Notes under the pieces: model-generated | What the model was told of the DNA's origin: nothing | Databases searched by the model: none | The model's input: only the letters and a program-made list of their open reading frames with translations | Translations under genes and position numbers: made by a program | Part shown: piece after piece, positions 8,682-18,638 of the stretch | Layout: every line of letters begins with the position of its first letter | Numbering within the stretch: the stretch's first letter is position 1 | NCBI RefSeq assembly: GCF_052048155.1 | Contig: NZ_JBNAIK010000001.1 | Location: forward strand, 124,001-188,000 | Direction: 5' to 3' | Origin: HIMB114 sp052048155 | Lineage (GTDB): Bacteria > Pseudomonadota > Alphaproteobacteria > Pelagibacterales > Pelagibacteraceae | DNA: 64,000 nucleotides

Positions 8682-9937
8682 TATAAATTTAAAAATAATC
8701 TTCTTGGATCTTCTAAAATTTCTTTAACACGTACTAAAAAAGAAACTGCTTCTTTGCCATCAATAATCCTATGATCGTATGATAAAGCCAAATACATCAT
8801 TGGACGAATTTCTATTTTTCCATTAATTACAATTGGTCTCTGGACTATATTATGCATCCCTAAAACACCTGACTGGGGCGGGTTTAAAATTGGTGTTGAT
8901 AACATTGAGCCATAAATGCCGCCATTTGTAATTGTAAATGTTCCACCTTGAAGTTCTTCAATAGATAATTGACCATCCCTAGCCTTGCCACCAAGATTAA
9001 TAATTTCTTTTTCAATATCAGCAAATGACATTTGATCTGCACTTCTAACTACTGGCACAACCAAACCTTTGTCAGTACCAACAGCCACTCCAATATTATA
9101 ATAATTTTTATATACTATTTCCTCGCCTTGAATCTCTGCATTCACTGCTGGAAATGTTTGCAATGCATTTACACATGCTTTTACAAAAAAGGACATAAAG
9201 CCAAGTTTTACACCATAAATTTTTTCAAACTCCTCTTTGTTATCCTTTCTAATTTGCATTATCATTGACATGTCTACTTCGTTAAAAGTCGTCAACATTG
9301 CTGCAGTATTTTGTGCTTCCTTAAGCCTTTTAGCAATTGTTGCCCTTAGCCTTGACATTTTAACTCGCTCTTCAGGACCTTTGTCTTGGAATTTTTTATC
9401 TAAACCAGGGTTTACTCCCATTAATCCAATCAAATCGCTTTTTAAAATTTGACCTCTTTTTCCCGTCCCTTGAATACTTGAAACATCTAAATTATTTTCT
9501 ACAATTACTCTTTTTGCTGCAGGAGATGGGTCAACTGATTTTTTCTCTAAGTTAATTGGAACAACTTTTGCCGCTTCTTTTTGAGGGGCTTCTTTCTCCA
9601 AAATTAATTCTTCTTTTTTTGATATATCTGATATTTCTTCTTTTTTAATTTCTTTAACTTTATTTTCTTCTTTTTTTACTGGGGCAGCAGAAACCGATCC
9701 TGCTTCACCAATCTCTCCAAGTTTTGTACCCACTCCAACTGTTTCTCCTTCTTTAATACTTATCTCAGATAACACTCCTGATGTTGGTGAAGTTACTTCA
9801 ACACTAACTTTATCTGTTTCAAGCTCAACTAATGGCTCATCCTCATTTACATTGTCTCCAGTTTTTTTAATCCACTTTGCAACTGTGGCCTCTGTAACAG
9901 ATTCTCCAAGTGTAGGAACTAAGATTGGGGTACTCAT
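8681..9937 (-). CDS. sucB: 2-oxoglutarate dehydrogenase E2, dihydrolipoyl succinyltransferase
   Basis: This is the E2 core of the 2-oxoglutarate dehydrogenase complex (418 aa). A single N-terminal lipoyl domain carries the lysine in ETDKVSVEV (about residue 43). An Ala/Glu/Lys-rich linker, an E3-binding domain (SPAAKRVIVENNLDVSSI, about 138) and a C-terminal acyltransferase domain with the active-site His-Asp of SYDHRIIDGKEAV follow. It overlaps both sucA (upstream) and lpd (downstream) by one base, giving tight stoichiometric coupling of E1, E2 and E3. Confidence 0.98.
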   Translation of the reverse strand: MSTPILVPTLGESVTEATVAKWIKKTGDNVNEDEPLVELETDKVSVEVTSPTSGVLSEISIKEGETVGVGTKLGEIGEAGSVSAAPVKKEENKVKEIKKEEISDISKKEELILEKEAPQKEAAKVVPINLEKKSVDPSPAAKRVIVENNLDVSSIQGTGKRGQILKSDLIGLMGVNPGLDKKFQDKGPEERVKMSRLRATIAKRLKEAQNTAAMLTTFNEVDMSMIMQIRKDNKEEFEKIYGVKLGFMSFFVKACVNALQTFPAVNAEIQGEEIVYKNYYNIGVAVGTDKGLVVPVVRSADQMSFADIEKEIINLGGKARDGQLSIEELQGGTFTITNGGIYGSMLSTPILNPPQSGVLGMHNIVQRPIVINGKIEIRPMMYLALSYDHRIIDGKEAVSFLVRVKEILEDPRRLFLNL

Positions 9938-12870
9938 TATATTGTAATCGCTGTTGTAACAATTTCTTGCTGTTGGGCAAGATGTTTTTTGAGGTAGCCA
10001 CTTGCTGGTGAAGCTGATGGCTTCCTCCCAGTATATTTTAATGTTTTAGACTTTACATTTATATACTCTAAAGTACGATTTATATATCGCTCAACATGAT
10101 TCCAGCAGCCCATGTTTTGAGGCTCTTCTTGACACCATACGAAACTTTTTGCATTTGAAAATCTATTCAAATGCCTTGCCAAGGTTTTAGCTGGGAAAGG
10201 ATAAAGTTGTTCAATTCTAACTAGTTGAACTTTGTTTGCTTTTTGCTTTTCTCTTTCATCAACTAAATCATAATAAATCTTACCAGTACACAAAATAACT
10301 TTCTCAATTTCTTCATCCTTTGCCAATGGTATCATATTGTATTGAGAGTATTCTGCTTTATCTGAAAGCACCCTATGAAATGAATTTTCTTTTGTAAAAT
10401 CTTCAATTTCAGAAATACACCTTTTGTGTCTCAATAATGATTTTGGTGTGAATATTACTAATGGTTTTCTGAAAGGGCGATGAAGCTGCCTTCTTAGTGC
10501 ATGAAAATAATTTGCTGGTGTTGTACAATTTACTACTTGAATATTTTCTTGAGCACATGCCTGTAAATATCTTTCGACTCTAGCCGAAGAATGTTCAGGT
10601 CCTTGACCTTCGTATCCATGAGGTAAAAGCATTACAAGTCCACTAGCACGAGTCCATTTTTTTTCTCCAGAACTTATAAATTGATCAAAAATTACCTGAG
10701 CGCCATTTGCAAAATCTCCAAATTGAGCTTCCCATAAAACCAACGTATCAGGATCTGTTAAAGAGTAACCATATTCAAAACCCAAAACTCCCATTTCAGA
10801 TAATAAACTATCTATAATTTCTACTTTTCCTTGATTTGAAGATAGGTTTTTGATCGGATAATACCTTTCGCCAGTTTTTTGATCATTTATACCTGCATGC
10901 CTATGGCTGAAAGTTCCTCTTACAGAATCTTGTCCAACTAATCTAACTCCATAACCCTCATCAGAAATAGTCCCCAATGCCAGTGTTTCAGCAAGCGCCC
11001 AATCGATTTCTTTTCCTGTTTCAAGCATGTTTAATCTATTTTCAAATATCCTGGATATTGTTTTGTGAGGATTAAATGTTGTAGGAATTGTACTTAATTT
11101 TCTCCCTAATGTTTTTATTTTTTCAATATCAACACCAGTAATACCTCTTCTATCTTGTCCTAATTCAGAAGTAAATTTTGACCATACTCCAGTGAACCAA
11201 TCAAACTCATTTGATTTATAATTTTTAGAAGCTTCAAATTCTTCATCTAATATTTTTTGATAATTTGCTAATTCATTTTTAAAATATTCTTCAGATATAC
11301 TACCTTCATCAATTAATTGTTTTGAATATTTTGACAAAGTAGATTCATGTTTTTTGATTTTTTTGTACATTAATGGCTGAGTAAATGATGGCTCATCACC
11401 TTCATTATGTCCAAATTTTCTATAACAAAAAATATCTATAACAACATCTCTGTTAAATTTTTGTCTATACTCTGTTGCAATCTTTGCGCAGTAAGTGACT
11501 GCTTCAGGATCATCTCCGTTAACATGAAATATTGGAGCTTGAACCATTTTAGCTACTTCTGATGGGTAAGGCGAAGATCTTGAAAATTCAGGCTGTGTAG
11601 TAAATCCAATTTGATTATTCACAATAATATGAATAGTTCCACCAATATTATGACCTGTTAACCCTGACATAGCAAAACACTCAGCTACAATACCCTGTCC
11701 TGCAAAAGCCGCGTCTCCATGAAGTAAAATTGGTATTACTTGCTTCCTATCTTTATCTTTATGAAAATCTTGTTTTGCTCTTGTTTGACCTAACACTACA
11801 GGATTTACAGCTTCTAAATGCGAAGGATTTGCTGTTAAACTCACATGAACTAAATTTCCATCAAACTCTCTATTTGCAGATGCTCCTAAGTGATATTTTA
11901 CATCACCAGATACTCCACCACTTGCTATTCCAGGATCTCCACCAAACTCTTTAAAAATTTTTTTTAATGGTTTTTGAATCACATTTGTAAGTATGTTTAA
12001 TCTTCCTCTGTGAGGCATACCAATTTTTACTTCCTTACAACCTAATGCGCCTCCTCTTTTAATAATCTGCTCCATTGCTGGAATAAGAGACTCGCATCCA
12101 TCCAATCCAAATCTTTTGGTTCCAACATATTTTTTTGCAAGATATTTTTCAAAGCCTTCGGCTTCTATTAATCTATTCAATATTGCTTTTTTTCCTCTTT
12201 CGGTAAAATGTATCTCTTTATCTTTTCCTTCTACACGAGCTTGTATCCAGCTTTTTTCCTCTGGATCATTCATATGCATAAATTCAAAACCTATATTTGA
12301 ACAATAAGTTCTTTTAAGAATATCTAATATTTCTTTCAAAGTGGCATACTTCAATCCTAGCACTTCATCTAAAAAGATTTTTTTATTCATATCTGAATCA
12401 GTAAATCCATAAGTTTTGGGATCAAGTTCTGGTGCATATTCTTTTTTTGTTAATTCCAAAGGATCAAGCTCAGATTGAAGGTGTCCTCTAATACGATAAG
12501 CTCTAATCATCATTATAGCCCTAACAGAATCTTTGGTACTGCTTTCGATATCACTTGAAGAGCTTTGCGGTTTCTCTTTGACAATTTTGCTCTCGAGGGA
12601 ATAATTTAAGTTTTCTGGAATAAATTTTTCATAAATATCTGGATCAACATCAGAAGTATGTTTAAGTTTTTTTGGTGTCCATGATGCTCCAAAAACCTCT
12701 TTTTTTACTAAATCTTGATTATCATTAATTCCTTCAAAATATTGTCTCCAGCTTTCAGGAACATTATCTGGGCTGTTACTATATTTCTCATACATCAATT
12801 CTATATAAGAAGAATTCGATTTGCTTAAGAAAGAAGTAGTTTCAAATATTTTATTTTTAGAAGCTGACAT
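9937..12870 (-). CDS. sucA: 2-oxoglutarate dehydrogenase E1, thiamine-diphosphate dependent
   Basis: This 977-aa E1 decarboxylates 2-oxoglutarate and hands the succinyl group to E2 lipoate. The N-terminal E2-binding segment (SNSSYIELMYEKYSN) is followed by the GMPHRGRLNIL block, the thiamine-diphosphate/Mg fold (HGDAAFAGQGIVAE, then IIVNNQIGFTT), and the C-terminal VRGTFSHRHA and LPHGYEGQGPEHSSAR segments. Length and order match alphaproteobacterial SucA. It lies 17 bases after sucD. Confidence 0.99.
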   Translation of the reverse strand: MSASKNKIFETTSFLSKSNSSYIELMYEKYSNSPDNVPESWRQYFEGINDNQDLVKKEVFGASWTPKKLKHTSDVDPDIYEKFIPENLNYSLESKIVKEKPQSSSSDIESSTKDSVRAIMMIRAYRIRGHLQSELDPLELTKKEYAPELDPKTYGFTDSDMNKKIFLDEVLGLKYATLKEILDILKRTYCSNIGFEFMHMNDPEEKSWIQARVEGKDKEIHFTERGKKAILNRLIEAEGFEKYLAKKYVGTKRFGLDGCESLIPAMEQIIKRGGALGCKEVKIGMPHRGRLNILTNVIQKPLKKIFKEFGGDPGIASGGVSGDVKYHLGASANREFDGNLVHVSLTANPSHLEAVNPVVLGQTRAKQDFHKDKDRKQVIPILLHGDAAFAGQGIVAECFAMSGLTGHNIGGTIHIIVNNQIGFTTQPEFSRSSPYPSEVAKMVQAPIFHVNGDDPEAVTYCAKIATEYRQKFNRDVVIDIFCYRKFGHNEGDEPSFTQPLMYKKIKKHESTLSKYSKQLIDEGSISEEYFKNELANYQKILDEEFEASKNYKSNEFDWFTGVWSKFTSELGQDRRGITGVDIEKIKTLGRKLSTIPTTFNPHKTISRIFENRLNMLETGKEIDWALAETLALGTISDEGYGVRLVGQDSVRGTFSHRHAGINDQKTGERYYPIKNLSSNQGKVEIIDSLLSEMGVLGFEYGYSLTDPDTLVLWEAQFGDFANGAQVIFDQFISSGEKKWTRASGLVMLLPHGYEGQGPEHSSARVERYLQACAQENIQVVNCTTPANYFHALRRQLHRPFRKPLVIFTPKSLLRHKRCISEIEDFTKENSFHRVLSDKAEYSQYNMIPLAKDEEIEKVILCTGKIYYDLVDEREKQKANKVQLVRIEQLYPFPAKTLARHLNRFSNAKSFVWCQEEPQNMGCWNHVERYINRTLEYINVKSKTLKYTGRKPSASPASGYLKKHLAQQQEIVTTAITI

Positions 12871-12887
12871 TATTAATTGGTATTATA

Positions 12888-13763
12888 TCAACCATTTAAT
12901 ACTGATTTCAATGTTTTTCCAATATCAGCTGGGGAGTCTGTAACAGTTATGCCACAAGATTGCATAGTTTTAATCTTGTCTTTAGCGCCACCTTTTCCTC
13001 CTGCGATGATAGCACCAGCATGACCCATTCTTCTTCCTGGAGGAGCAGTAATGCCTGCAATAAATCCAACCGTTGGCTTTTTTATTGGATTATTCTTTAA
13101 AAATTCAGCAGCTTCTTCTTCTGCAGATCCACCAATTTCACCAATCATAATAATAGACTCAGTTTTTTCGTCTTTTAAAAATAGATCCAAGCAATCAATA
13201 AAGTTAGTTCCATTAACTGGATCGCCACCAATACCAATACACGTTGATTGGCCTAAACCTTCTGCTGTTGTTTGAGCTACCGCCTCATAAGTTAAAGTTC
13301 CAGATCTTGATACAATACCAACAGTTCCTTTTTTATGAATATGTCCTGGCATAATACCAATCTTACATTCTTCAGGAGTTATAATACCCGGACAGTTTGG
13401 TCCTATTAATCTTGAGTTAGAATCTTGTAATTTTTCTTTAACTTTAATCATATCAAGAATTGGTATTCCTTCAGTGATACATACAATCAAAGGAATTTTT
13501 GCATCTATGGCTTCAATAATTGCCGATGCTGCAAATTTAGCTGGAACATAAATCATTGTTGCATCTGCCCCTGTTTCGTCAACTGCTTCTTTAACAGTAT
13601 TAAAAACTGGTTTTCCTAGATGAACCTGACCACCTTTTTTTGGTGTAACACCGCCAACTAAATTTGTACCATAGGCTAAAGCTTGTTCAGAATGGAACGT
13701 ACCATTTGCACCAGTAAAACCTTGGCATATCAATTTTGTATCTTTATTAACGAGTACTGACAT
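12888..13763 (-). CDS. sucD: Succinyl-CoA synthetase alpha subunit
   Basis: The 291-aa alpha subunit binds CoA and carries the phosphohistidine. The N-terminal Rossmann segment is CQGFTGANGTFHSEQAL, CoA-site residues lie in GGVTPKKGG, and the active-site His sits in GRRMGHAGAIIAGGKG near residue 245. It makes ATP or GTP from succinyl-CoA in the TCA cycle. It follows the sucC stop directly with no spacer, consistent with the alpha2/beta2 or alpha-beta enzyme being made in equal amounts. Confidence 0.98.
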   Translation of the reverse strand: MSVLVNKDTKLICQGFTGANGTFHSEQALAYGTNLVGGVTPKKGGQVHLGKPVFNTVKEAVDETGADATMIYVPAKFAASAIIEAIDAKIPLIVCITEGIPILDMIKVKEKLQDSNSRLIGPNCPGIITPEECKIGIMPGHIHKKGTVGIVSRSGTLTYEAVAQTTAEGLGQSTCIGIGGDPVNGTNFIDCLDLFLKDEKTESIIMIGEIGGSAEEEAAEFLKNNPIKKPTVGFIAGITAPPGRRMGHAGAIIAGGKGGAKDKIKTMQSCGITVTDSPADIGKTLKSVLNG

Positions 13764-14924
13764 TTATTTAATAGCCTCTACTATTTTTTTAGCAGCATCA
13801 TTTAAATCATCTGCAGGAATAATTTTTAAACCAGAATTATTTAATATTTCTTTCCCCTTTTCAAAATTTGTACCAGCCAATCTTACAACTAAAGGAATAT
13901 TTAATTCTGTCTCTTTTGCAGCTGCAATTACACCTTCAGCAATTACATCGCATCTCATTATTCCTCCAAAAATATTAATTAAAATCCCTTTTACATTTTT
14001 ATCTGATAAAATAATTTTAAATGCTGCTGTAACTTTTTCTTTTGAGGCACCACCGCCAACATCTAAAAAGTTTGCTGGCTCAGATCCATAAAGGTTAATA
14101 ATATCCATTGTCGCCATCGCTAAGCCCGCACCGTTAACCATGCATCCAATTTGACCATCTAATTTAATATAAGCTAAATCATACTTGCTAGCCTCAATTT
14201 CCATTGGGTCTTCTTCATTTAGATCTCTTAATTCTAAGATTTCAGGATGTCTAAATAAAGCATTGTCGTCAAAATTAATTTTAGCGTCCAAGCATATAAC
14301 TTTATTATCTTTGGTTAAGATTAATGGATTTACTTCAATTAAGTTTGCATCAGTTTTAATTAATGACTGATACAATGCTTGAACAATTTTTTTTCCATCT
14401 TCTAAAGCGTTTCCATCAAGATTGAATGGTTTTAAAATATCTAATACATCTTTATCATTCACTTTATCTTCGATGCCAACACGTGTAGTGATAATTTTTT
14501 CAGGTGTTTTAGCTGCTACCTCTTCAATATCCATTCCTCCTTCTGCACTGGAAATAAAAGCTATTTTTGAAGTAGCTCTATCTACAAGACAAGATAGATA
14601 AAACTCCTGATCAATTTCAGAGGCGTCTTCTAAATATAACCTTTTAACTTCTCTGCCTTGCGGACCTGTTTGATGAGTAACTAGCACCTTTCCAAACAGC
14701 TCTTTAGCTTCTTTTTTTAATTCATCTAAATTATTTACTAACTTTACGCCCCCAGCTTTTCCTCTACCGCCCGCATGGATTTGGGCCTTTAAAACAATTT
14801 TATTTGTAGTAATTTTTTTTGCTTCCGCTTCTAATTCATCTAAACTAAATACTGGACAACCATTTGGAACTGGTGCTCCAAATTTTTTTAAAATTTCTTT
14901 TGCTTGATGCTCGTGAATATTCAA
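13764..14924 (-). CDS. sucC: Succinyl-CoA synthetase beta subunit (ADP/GDP-forming)
   Basis: The 386-aa beta subunit has an ATP-grasp fold. The start MNIHEHQAKEILKKFGAPVP, the grasp segment KAQIHAGGRGKAGGVKLV, and the C-terminal NGAGLAMATMD and NIFGGIMRCD blocks are all conserved. It grasps the nucleotide and, with SucD, carries out substrate-level phosphorylation. It is placed between mdh (3 bases) and sucD (0 bases). No anomaly was seen. Confidence 0.98.
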   Translation of the reverse strand: MNIHEHQAKEILKKFGAPVPNGCPVFSLDELEAEAKKITTNKIVLKAQIHAGGRGKAGGVKLVNNLDELKKEAKELFGKVLVTHQTGPQGREVKRLYLEDASEIDQEFYLSCLVDRATSKIAFISSAEGGMDIEEVAAKTPEKIITTRVGIEDKVNDKDVLDILKPFNLDGNALEDGKKIVQALYQSLIKTDANLIEVNPLILTKDNKVICLDAKINFDDNALFRHPEILELRDLNEEDPMEIEASKYDLAYIKLDGQIGCMVNGAGLAMATMDIINLYGSEPANFLDVGGGASKEKVTAAFKIILSDKNVKGILINIFGGIMRCDVIAEGVIAAAKETELNIPLVVRLAGTNFEKGKEILNNSGLKIIPADDLNDAAKKIVEAIK

Positions 14925-14927
14925 TTT

Positions 14928-15887
14928 TTATTTTAAAGACGGATCGATATTTTTTGCAGCATCTAATAATTCATTAACTGCCGCAATTGAAATATCAAAG
15001 TTCTTTTTCTCCTCTTCATCTAAATCTAACTCAATTACTTTTTCAATACCATTTGATCCAATAACTGCCGGTACACCTGCATAAAGATCACTCACTCCAT
15101 ATTTATTTTCTAAATAAACTGCACAAGGCAATGTTTTCTTTTGATCTTTTAAATATGATTCTGCCATATCAATAGCAGAGGCAGCTGGTGCATAAAAAGC
15201 GGAACCATTTCCTAAAAATTTAACGATTTCCGCACCACCTTTTCTAGTTCTATCAATAATAGAGTCTAATTTTTCTTTTGACAATTTTCCATCTTTAATA
15301 AAATTCATTAAATTTTTACCATCTACTGTAGTCCTATTTGGAACAGGAACCATTGTATCTCCATGCCCACCAAGAACGAAAGAGTCTATCTTTTTAATAG
15401 GTACATTAAGCTCTTTTGATAAAAATAATTTAAATCTTGATGTATCTAACACGCCAGCCATGCCCACAACTTTGTTTTTTGGAAGCCCAGAGTATTTTTG
15501 CAAGGCCATCACAATAACATCTAGAGGATTTGTAATACAAATAACAAAAGCATTAGGAGATGATTTTGCAATTCCTTCTCCAACTTGTTTAATAATTTTC
15601 AAATTAGTACCTAATAAATCATCTCTAGTCATTCCAGGTTTTCTTGGAATGCCAGCAGTTATAATTACAACATCAGAGTTTTTTGTATCATCATAATTAT
15701 TTGTTCCTACAAAATTAACATCAAAACCATCTATTGCGGATGATTGGGCAATATCTAAAGCTTTTCCTTTTGCAACACCTTCGGCAACATCAAAAAGAAC
15801 AACTTCATTAGCAAGTTCTTTCAACCCAATAAGGTGGGCTAAAGTTCCACCTATTTGACCAGCACCTATAAGAGAAATCTTTTTCAT
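14928..15887 (-). CDS. mdh: Malate dehydrogenase (lactate dehydrogenase-like class)
   Basis: This is an NAD-dependent malate dehydrogenase of 319 aa in the class used by Alphaproteobacteria. The NAD fold is ISLIGAGQIGGTLAH, the substrate-binding arginines are in AGIPRKPGMTRDDL, and the catalytic His is in LGGHGDTMVPV (near residue 174). It leads the TCA run mdh-sucCD-sucAB-lpd. A 75-base gap separates it from asd upstream and probably contains its own promoter, though I could not pick a convincing -10/-35. Confidence 0.98.
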   Translation of the reverse strand: MKKISLIGAGQIGGTLAHLIGLKELANEVVLFDVAEGVAKGKALDIAQSSAIDGFDVNFVGTNNYDDTKNSDVVIITAGIPRKPGMTRDDLLGTNLKIIKQVGEGIAKSSPNAFVICITNPLDVIVMALQKYSGLPKNKVVGMAGVLDTSRFKLFLSKELNVPIKKIDSFVLGGHGDTMVPVPNRTTVDGKNLMNFIKDGKLSKEKLDSIIDRTRKGGAEIVKFLGNGSAFYAPAASAIDMAESYLKDQKKTLPCAVYLENKYGVSDLYAGVPAVIGSNGIEKVIELDLDEEEKKNFDISIAAVNELLDAAKNIDPSLK

Positions 15888-15962
15888 GCGGGATATATAT
15901 TTAATGGATAATAAAAATCAAAGACTAAATTGAAGCAGTAAAAATGTATATTTCTATGAAGT

Positions 15963-17081
15963 TTAATGATGCAAAACTATATTTAACATTCTTCTTAAAG
16001 GTTCAGCAGCTCCCCATAATAATTGGTCACCGACGGTAAACACGTTAAGATAGTCATTGCCAATATTTAATTTTCTTACTCTACCAACAGGAATGGTTAA
16101 TGAGCCACTTACTTTTGCTGGGCTCAATTCTTTAATTGTAATTTCTTTTTCATTTGGGATTAACTTGGTCCATTCGCTGGTTTGTTCAATAATATTTTCA
16201 ATTTCATTTAACGGTAAATTCTTATTAAGTTTTATGGTTAATGCCGCACTATGAGAACGCATTGCACCTACTCTTACACAAGTTCCATCAATTGGTACAG
16301 GTTTTGAATTTCCTAAAATTTTGTTAGTTTCAGCAAAAGCTTTCCACTCTTCTCTGGACTGGCCATTATCTAATTTTGAATCAATCCATGGTATTAAGCT
16401 ACCTGCCAGCGGCACTCCAAAATAATCAATGGGAAATTTTTTAGAATTCATTTCACTACGAACCTGCTTATCAATTTCTAAAATTTCAGAAGCTGGATCT
16501 TTTAAAAGATCTTTCGCGCCATTATGTAAGTGGCCCATCTGATTAAGTAACTCTCTCATATTTTGAGCTCCTCCTCCCGAGGCGGCCTGATAAGTCATAG
16601 AAGTTGCCCATTCTACCAAACCACTTTTAAACAACCCCCCAACACCCATCAACATACAGCTAATAGTGCAGTTTCCACCAATAAATTCTTTTTTTCCTTT
16701 TTTTAATGCGTCTTCAATAAGGTTTTTATTAATAGGATCTAATACAATTGTACTCGACTCTTCCATTCTTAAACTGGATGCGGCATCAATCCAAAAACCT
16801 TTCCATCCATTATTTCTTAAATCTTTAAAAATTTTTTTTGTGTAATCGCTACCTTGACAAGTTAAAATGACATCCATTTTTTTTAGAGACTCAATATCGA
16901 AAGCATCTTGTAAAAAATTTTTACCTTTTCCAATATCAGGACCTTCTTTGCCGGACTGCGAAGTGCTAAAAAAAACTGGCTCTTTAATCTTTTTAAAATC
17001 GCCTTCTTCGATCATTCTGTTAATTAAAACAGAACCAACCATTCCTCTCCAGCCGACAAAACCAACACGTGTAATGCTCAT
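15963..17081 (-). CDS. asd: Aspartate-semialdehyde dehydrogenase
   Basis: This NADPH-dependent enzyme (372 aa) reduces aspartyl phosphate towards lysine, threonine, methionine and diaminopimelate. The N-terminal NADP fold is RVGFVGWRGMVGSVL, the catalytic Cys lies in GGNCTISCMLM near residue 135, and QAASGGGAQNMREL and RVGAMRSHSAAL follow. The sequence resembles the longer enterobacterial type rather than the shorter Gram-positive type. It lies 50 bases downstream of mmsA and feeds the same diaminopimelate route as dapF at 28315. Confidence 0.97.
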   Translation of the reverse strand: MSITRVGFVGWRGMVGSVLINRMIEEGDFKKIKEPVFFSTSQSGKEGPDIGKGKNFLQDAFDIESLKKMDVILTCQGSDYTKKIFKDLRNNGWKGFWIDAASSLRMEESSTIVLDPINKNLIEDALKKGKKEFIGGNCTISCMLMGVGGLFKSGLVEWATSMTYQAASGGGAQNMRELLNQMGHLHNGAKDLLKDPASEILEIDKQVRSEMNSKKFPIDYFGVPLAGSLIPWIDSKLDNGQSREEWKAFAETNKILGNSKPVPIDGTCVRVGAMRSHSAALTIKLNKNLPLNEIENIIEQTSEWTKLIPNEKEITIKELSPAKVSGSLTIPVGRVRKLNIGNDYLNVFTVGDQLLWGAAEPLRRMLNIVLHH

Positions 17082-17131
17082 AAATTAACTATAAACCAAT
17101 TTTTAAAAAAATGTTAAAAAATTAGAAATCT

Positions 17132-18625
17132 TTATTTCATTGTTGGCATTGTAAATTCAGGATTATCTTTTATTCCTGAAGGCCATCTTGAAGTAATAGT
17201 TTTTAATTTTGTATAAAATCTTACTCCTTCAGGTCCATGCATATGCTGGTCGCCAAATAAAGAGCGCTTCCACCCGCCAAAGCTATGAAATGCCATTGGA
17301 ACTGGTATTGGTATGTTAACTCCTACCATTCCCACTTTAATTTTGTTTGTAAAAGTTCTAGCACTGTCTCCATCTCTAGTGAAAATAGATGTTCCGTTTC
17401 CATATTCATGATTATTTATTAAATCAACAGCAGTGTTAAAATCTTTAACTCTCACAACAGATAGAACTGGACCAAAAATCTCTTCTTTATAAATTCTCAT
17501 ATTTTCAGTTACATGATCAAATAAGCATCCTCCAATATAAAACCCATTTTCATATCCTTGTAATTTTAAGTTTCTACCATCAACAACTAGTTTTGCGCCT
17601 TCTTCAATGCCTAGATCTACATAGCTTCTGACTTTATCTAAATGTTCTTTGGTTACCAGTGGTCCCATTTCAGATGTTTTGTCCATACCTGGTCCAACTT
17701 TTAAAGCTTCAACTTTTTGAGAAAGTCTTTTTACTAACTCGTCACCTACATTTCCAACGGCAACTGCTACTGACTGAGCCATACATCTTTCACCAGCAGA
17801 ACCATATGCAGCTCCCATTAATCCATTAACTGCTTGATCAAGATCAGAGTCTGGCATAACTACACAATGATTTTTTGCCCCGCCTAATGCTTGAACTCTT
17901 TTTTCAAATTTTGCTGCATTTTCATAAATATATTTTGCTATTCCTGTTGATCCTACAAAACTAACTGCAGCTACATCCTTGTGCTCTAAAAGTGCATCAA
18001 CAGATTCCTTGTCACCATTCACAACATTAAATACTCCGTCAGGTAAACCTGCTTGTTTTAATAAGTCAGCTAGCATCATTGAACAACTTGGGTCTTTCTC
18101 TGATGGTTTTAATATAAAAGTATTTCCACATGCTATAGCCACTGGAAACATCCACATTGGAACCATAGCTGGAAAATTAAATGGTGTAATACCAGCGCAA
18201 ACTCCCAAAGGTTGTCTCATAGACCAGCTATCTACTCCTCGTCCAACATTTTCCGTAAACTCTCCTTTTAAAAGATGAGGGATACCACAAGCAAATTCAA
18301 CAACTTCTAAGCCTCGTGTTAATGAACCTTTTGCATCGTCATAAACTTTTCCATGTTCAGCAACTATAAGCTTAGTTAGTTCATCTGAATTTTTTTCGAT
18401 CAGTTCCTTAAATTTAAATAATATTCTTGCCCTCGTAATTGGTGGAGTATCTGCCCATTCTGGAAAAGCCTGTGATGCAACTTTTATTGCTGCATCAACA
18501 TCAGATTTTGATGCCAAATTAACCTTGGCCTGCACTTCACCAGTTGCTGGATTAAAAACATCAGCTAATCTTTTGCTTTCACCTTTAAACTCTTTTCCAT
18601 CCACAAAGTGGAAAATATTTTTCAT
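17132..18625 (-). CDS. mmsA: Methylmalonate-semialdehyde dehydrogenase (CoA-acylating)
   Basis: This is an aldehyde dehydrogenase superfamily member of 497 aa. The N-terminus IFHFVDGKEFKG, the KPSEKDPSC segment and the catalytic Cys in GSAGERCMAQSV (near residue 284) are typical of MmsA/IolA. These oxidise methylmalonate or malonate semialdehyde to propionyl- or acetyl-CoA in valine or inositol breakdown. No other valine or inositol genes lie nearby, so the substrate in this organism is not shown. It is 13 bases downstream of sdhB and probably cotranscribed with sdh. Confidence 0.94.
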   Translation of the reverse strand: MKNIFHFVDGKEFKGESKRLADVFNPATGEVQAKVNLASKSDVDAAIKVASQAFPEWADTPPITRARILFKFKELIEKNSDELTKLIVAEHGKVYDDAKGSLTRGLEVVEFACGIPHLLKGEFTENVGRGVDSWSMRQPLGVCAGITPFNFPAMVPMWMFPVAIACGNTFILKPSEKDPSCSMMLADLLKQAGLPDGVFNVVNGDKESVDALLEHKDVAAVSFVGSTGIAKYIYENAAKFEKRVQALGGAKNHCVVMPDSDLDQAVNGLMGAAYGSAGERCMAQSVAVAVGNVGDELVKRLSQKVEALKVGPGMDKTSEMGPLVTKEHLDKVRSYVDLGIEEGAKLVVDGRNLKLQGYENGFYIGGCLFDHVTENMRIYKEEIFGPVLSVVRVKDFNTAVDLINNHEYGNGTSIFTRDGDSARTFTNKIKVGMVGVNIPIPVPMAFHSFGGWKRSLFGDQHMHGPEGVRFYTKLKTITSRWPSGIKDNPEFTMPTMK

Positions 18626-18638
18626 AATTTTAATATTA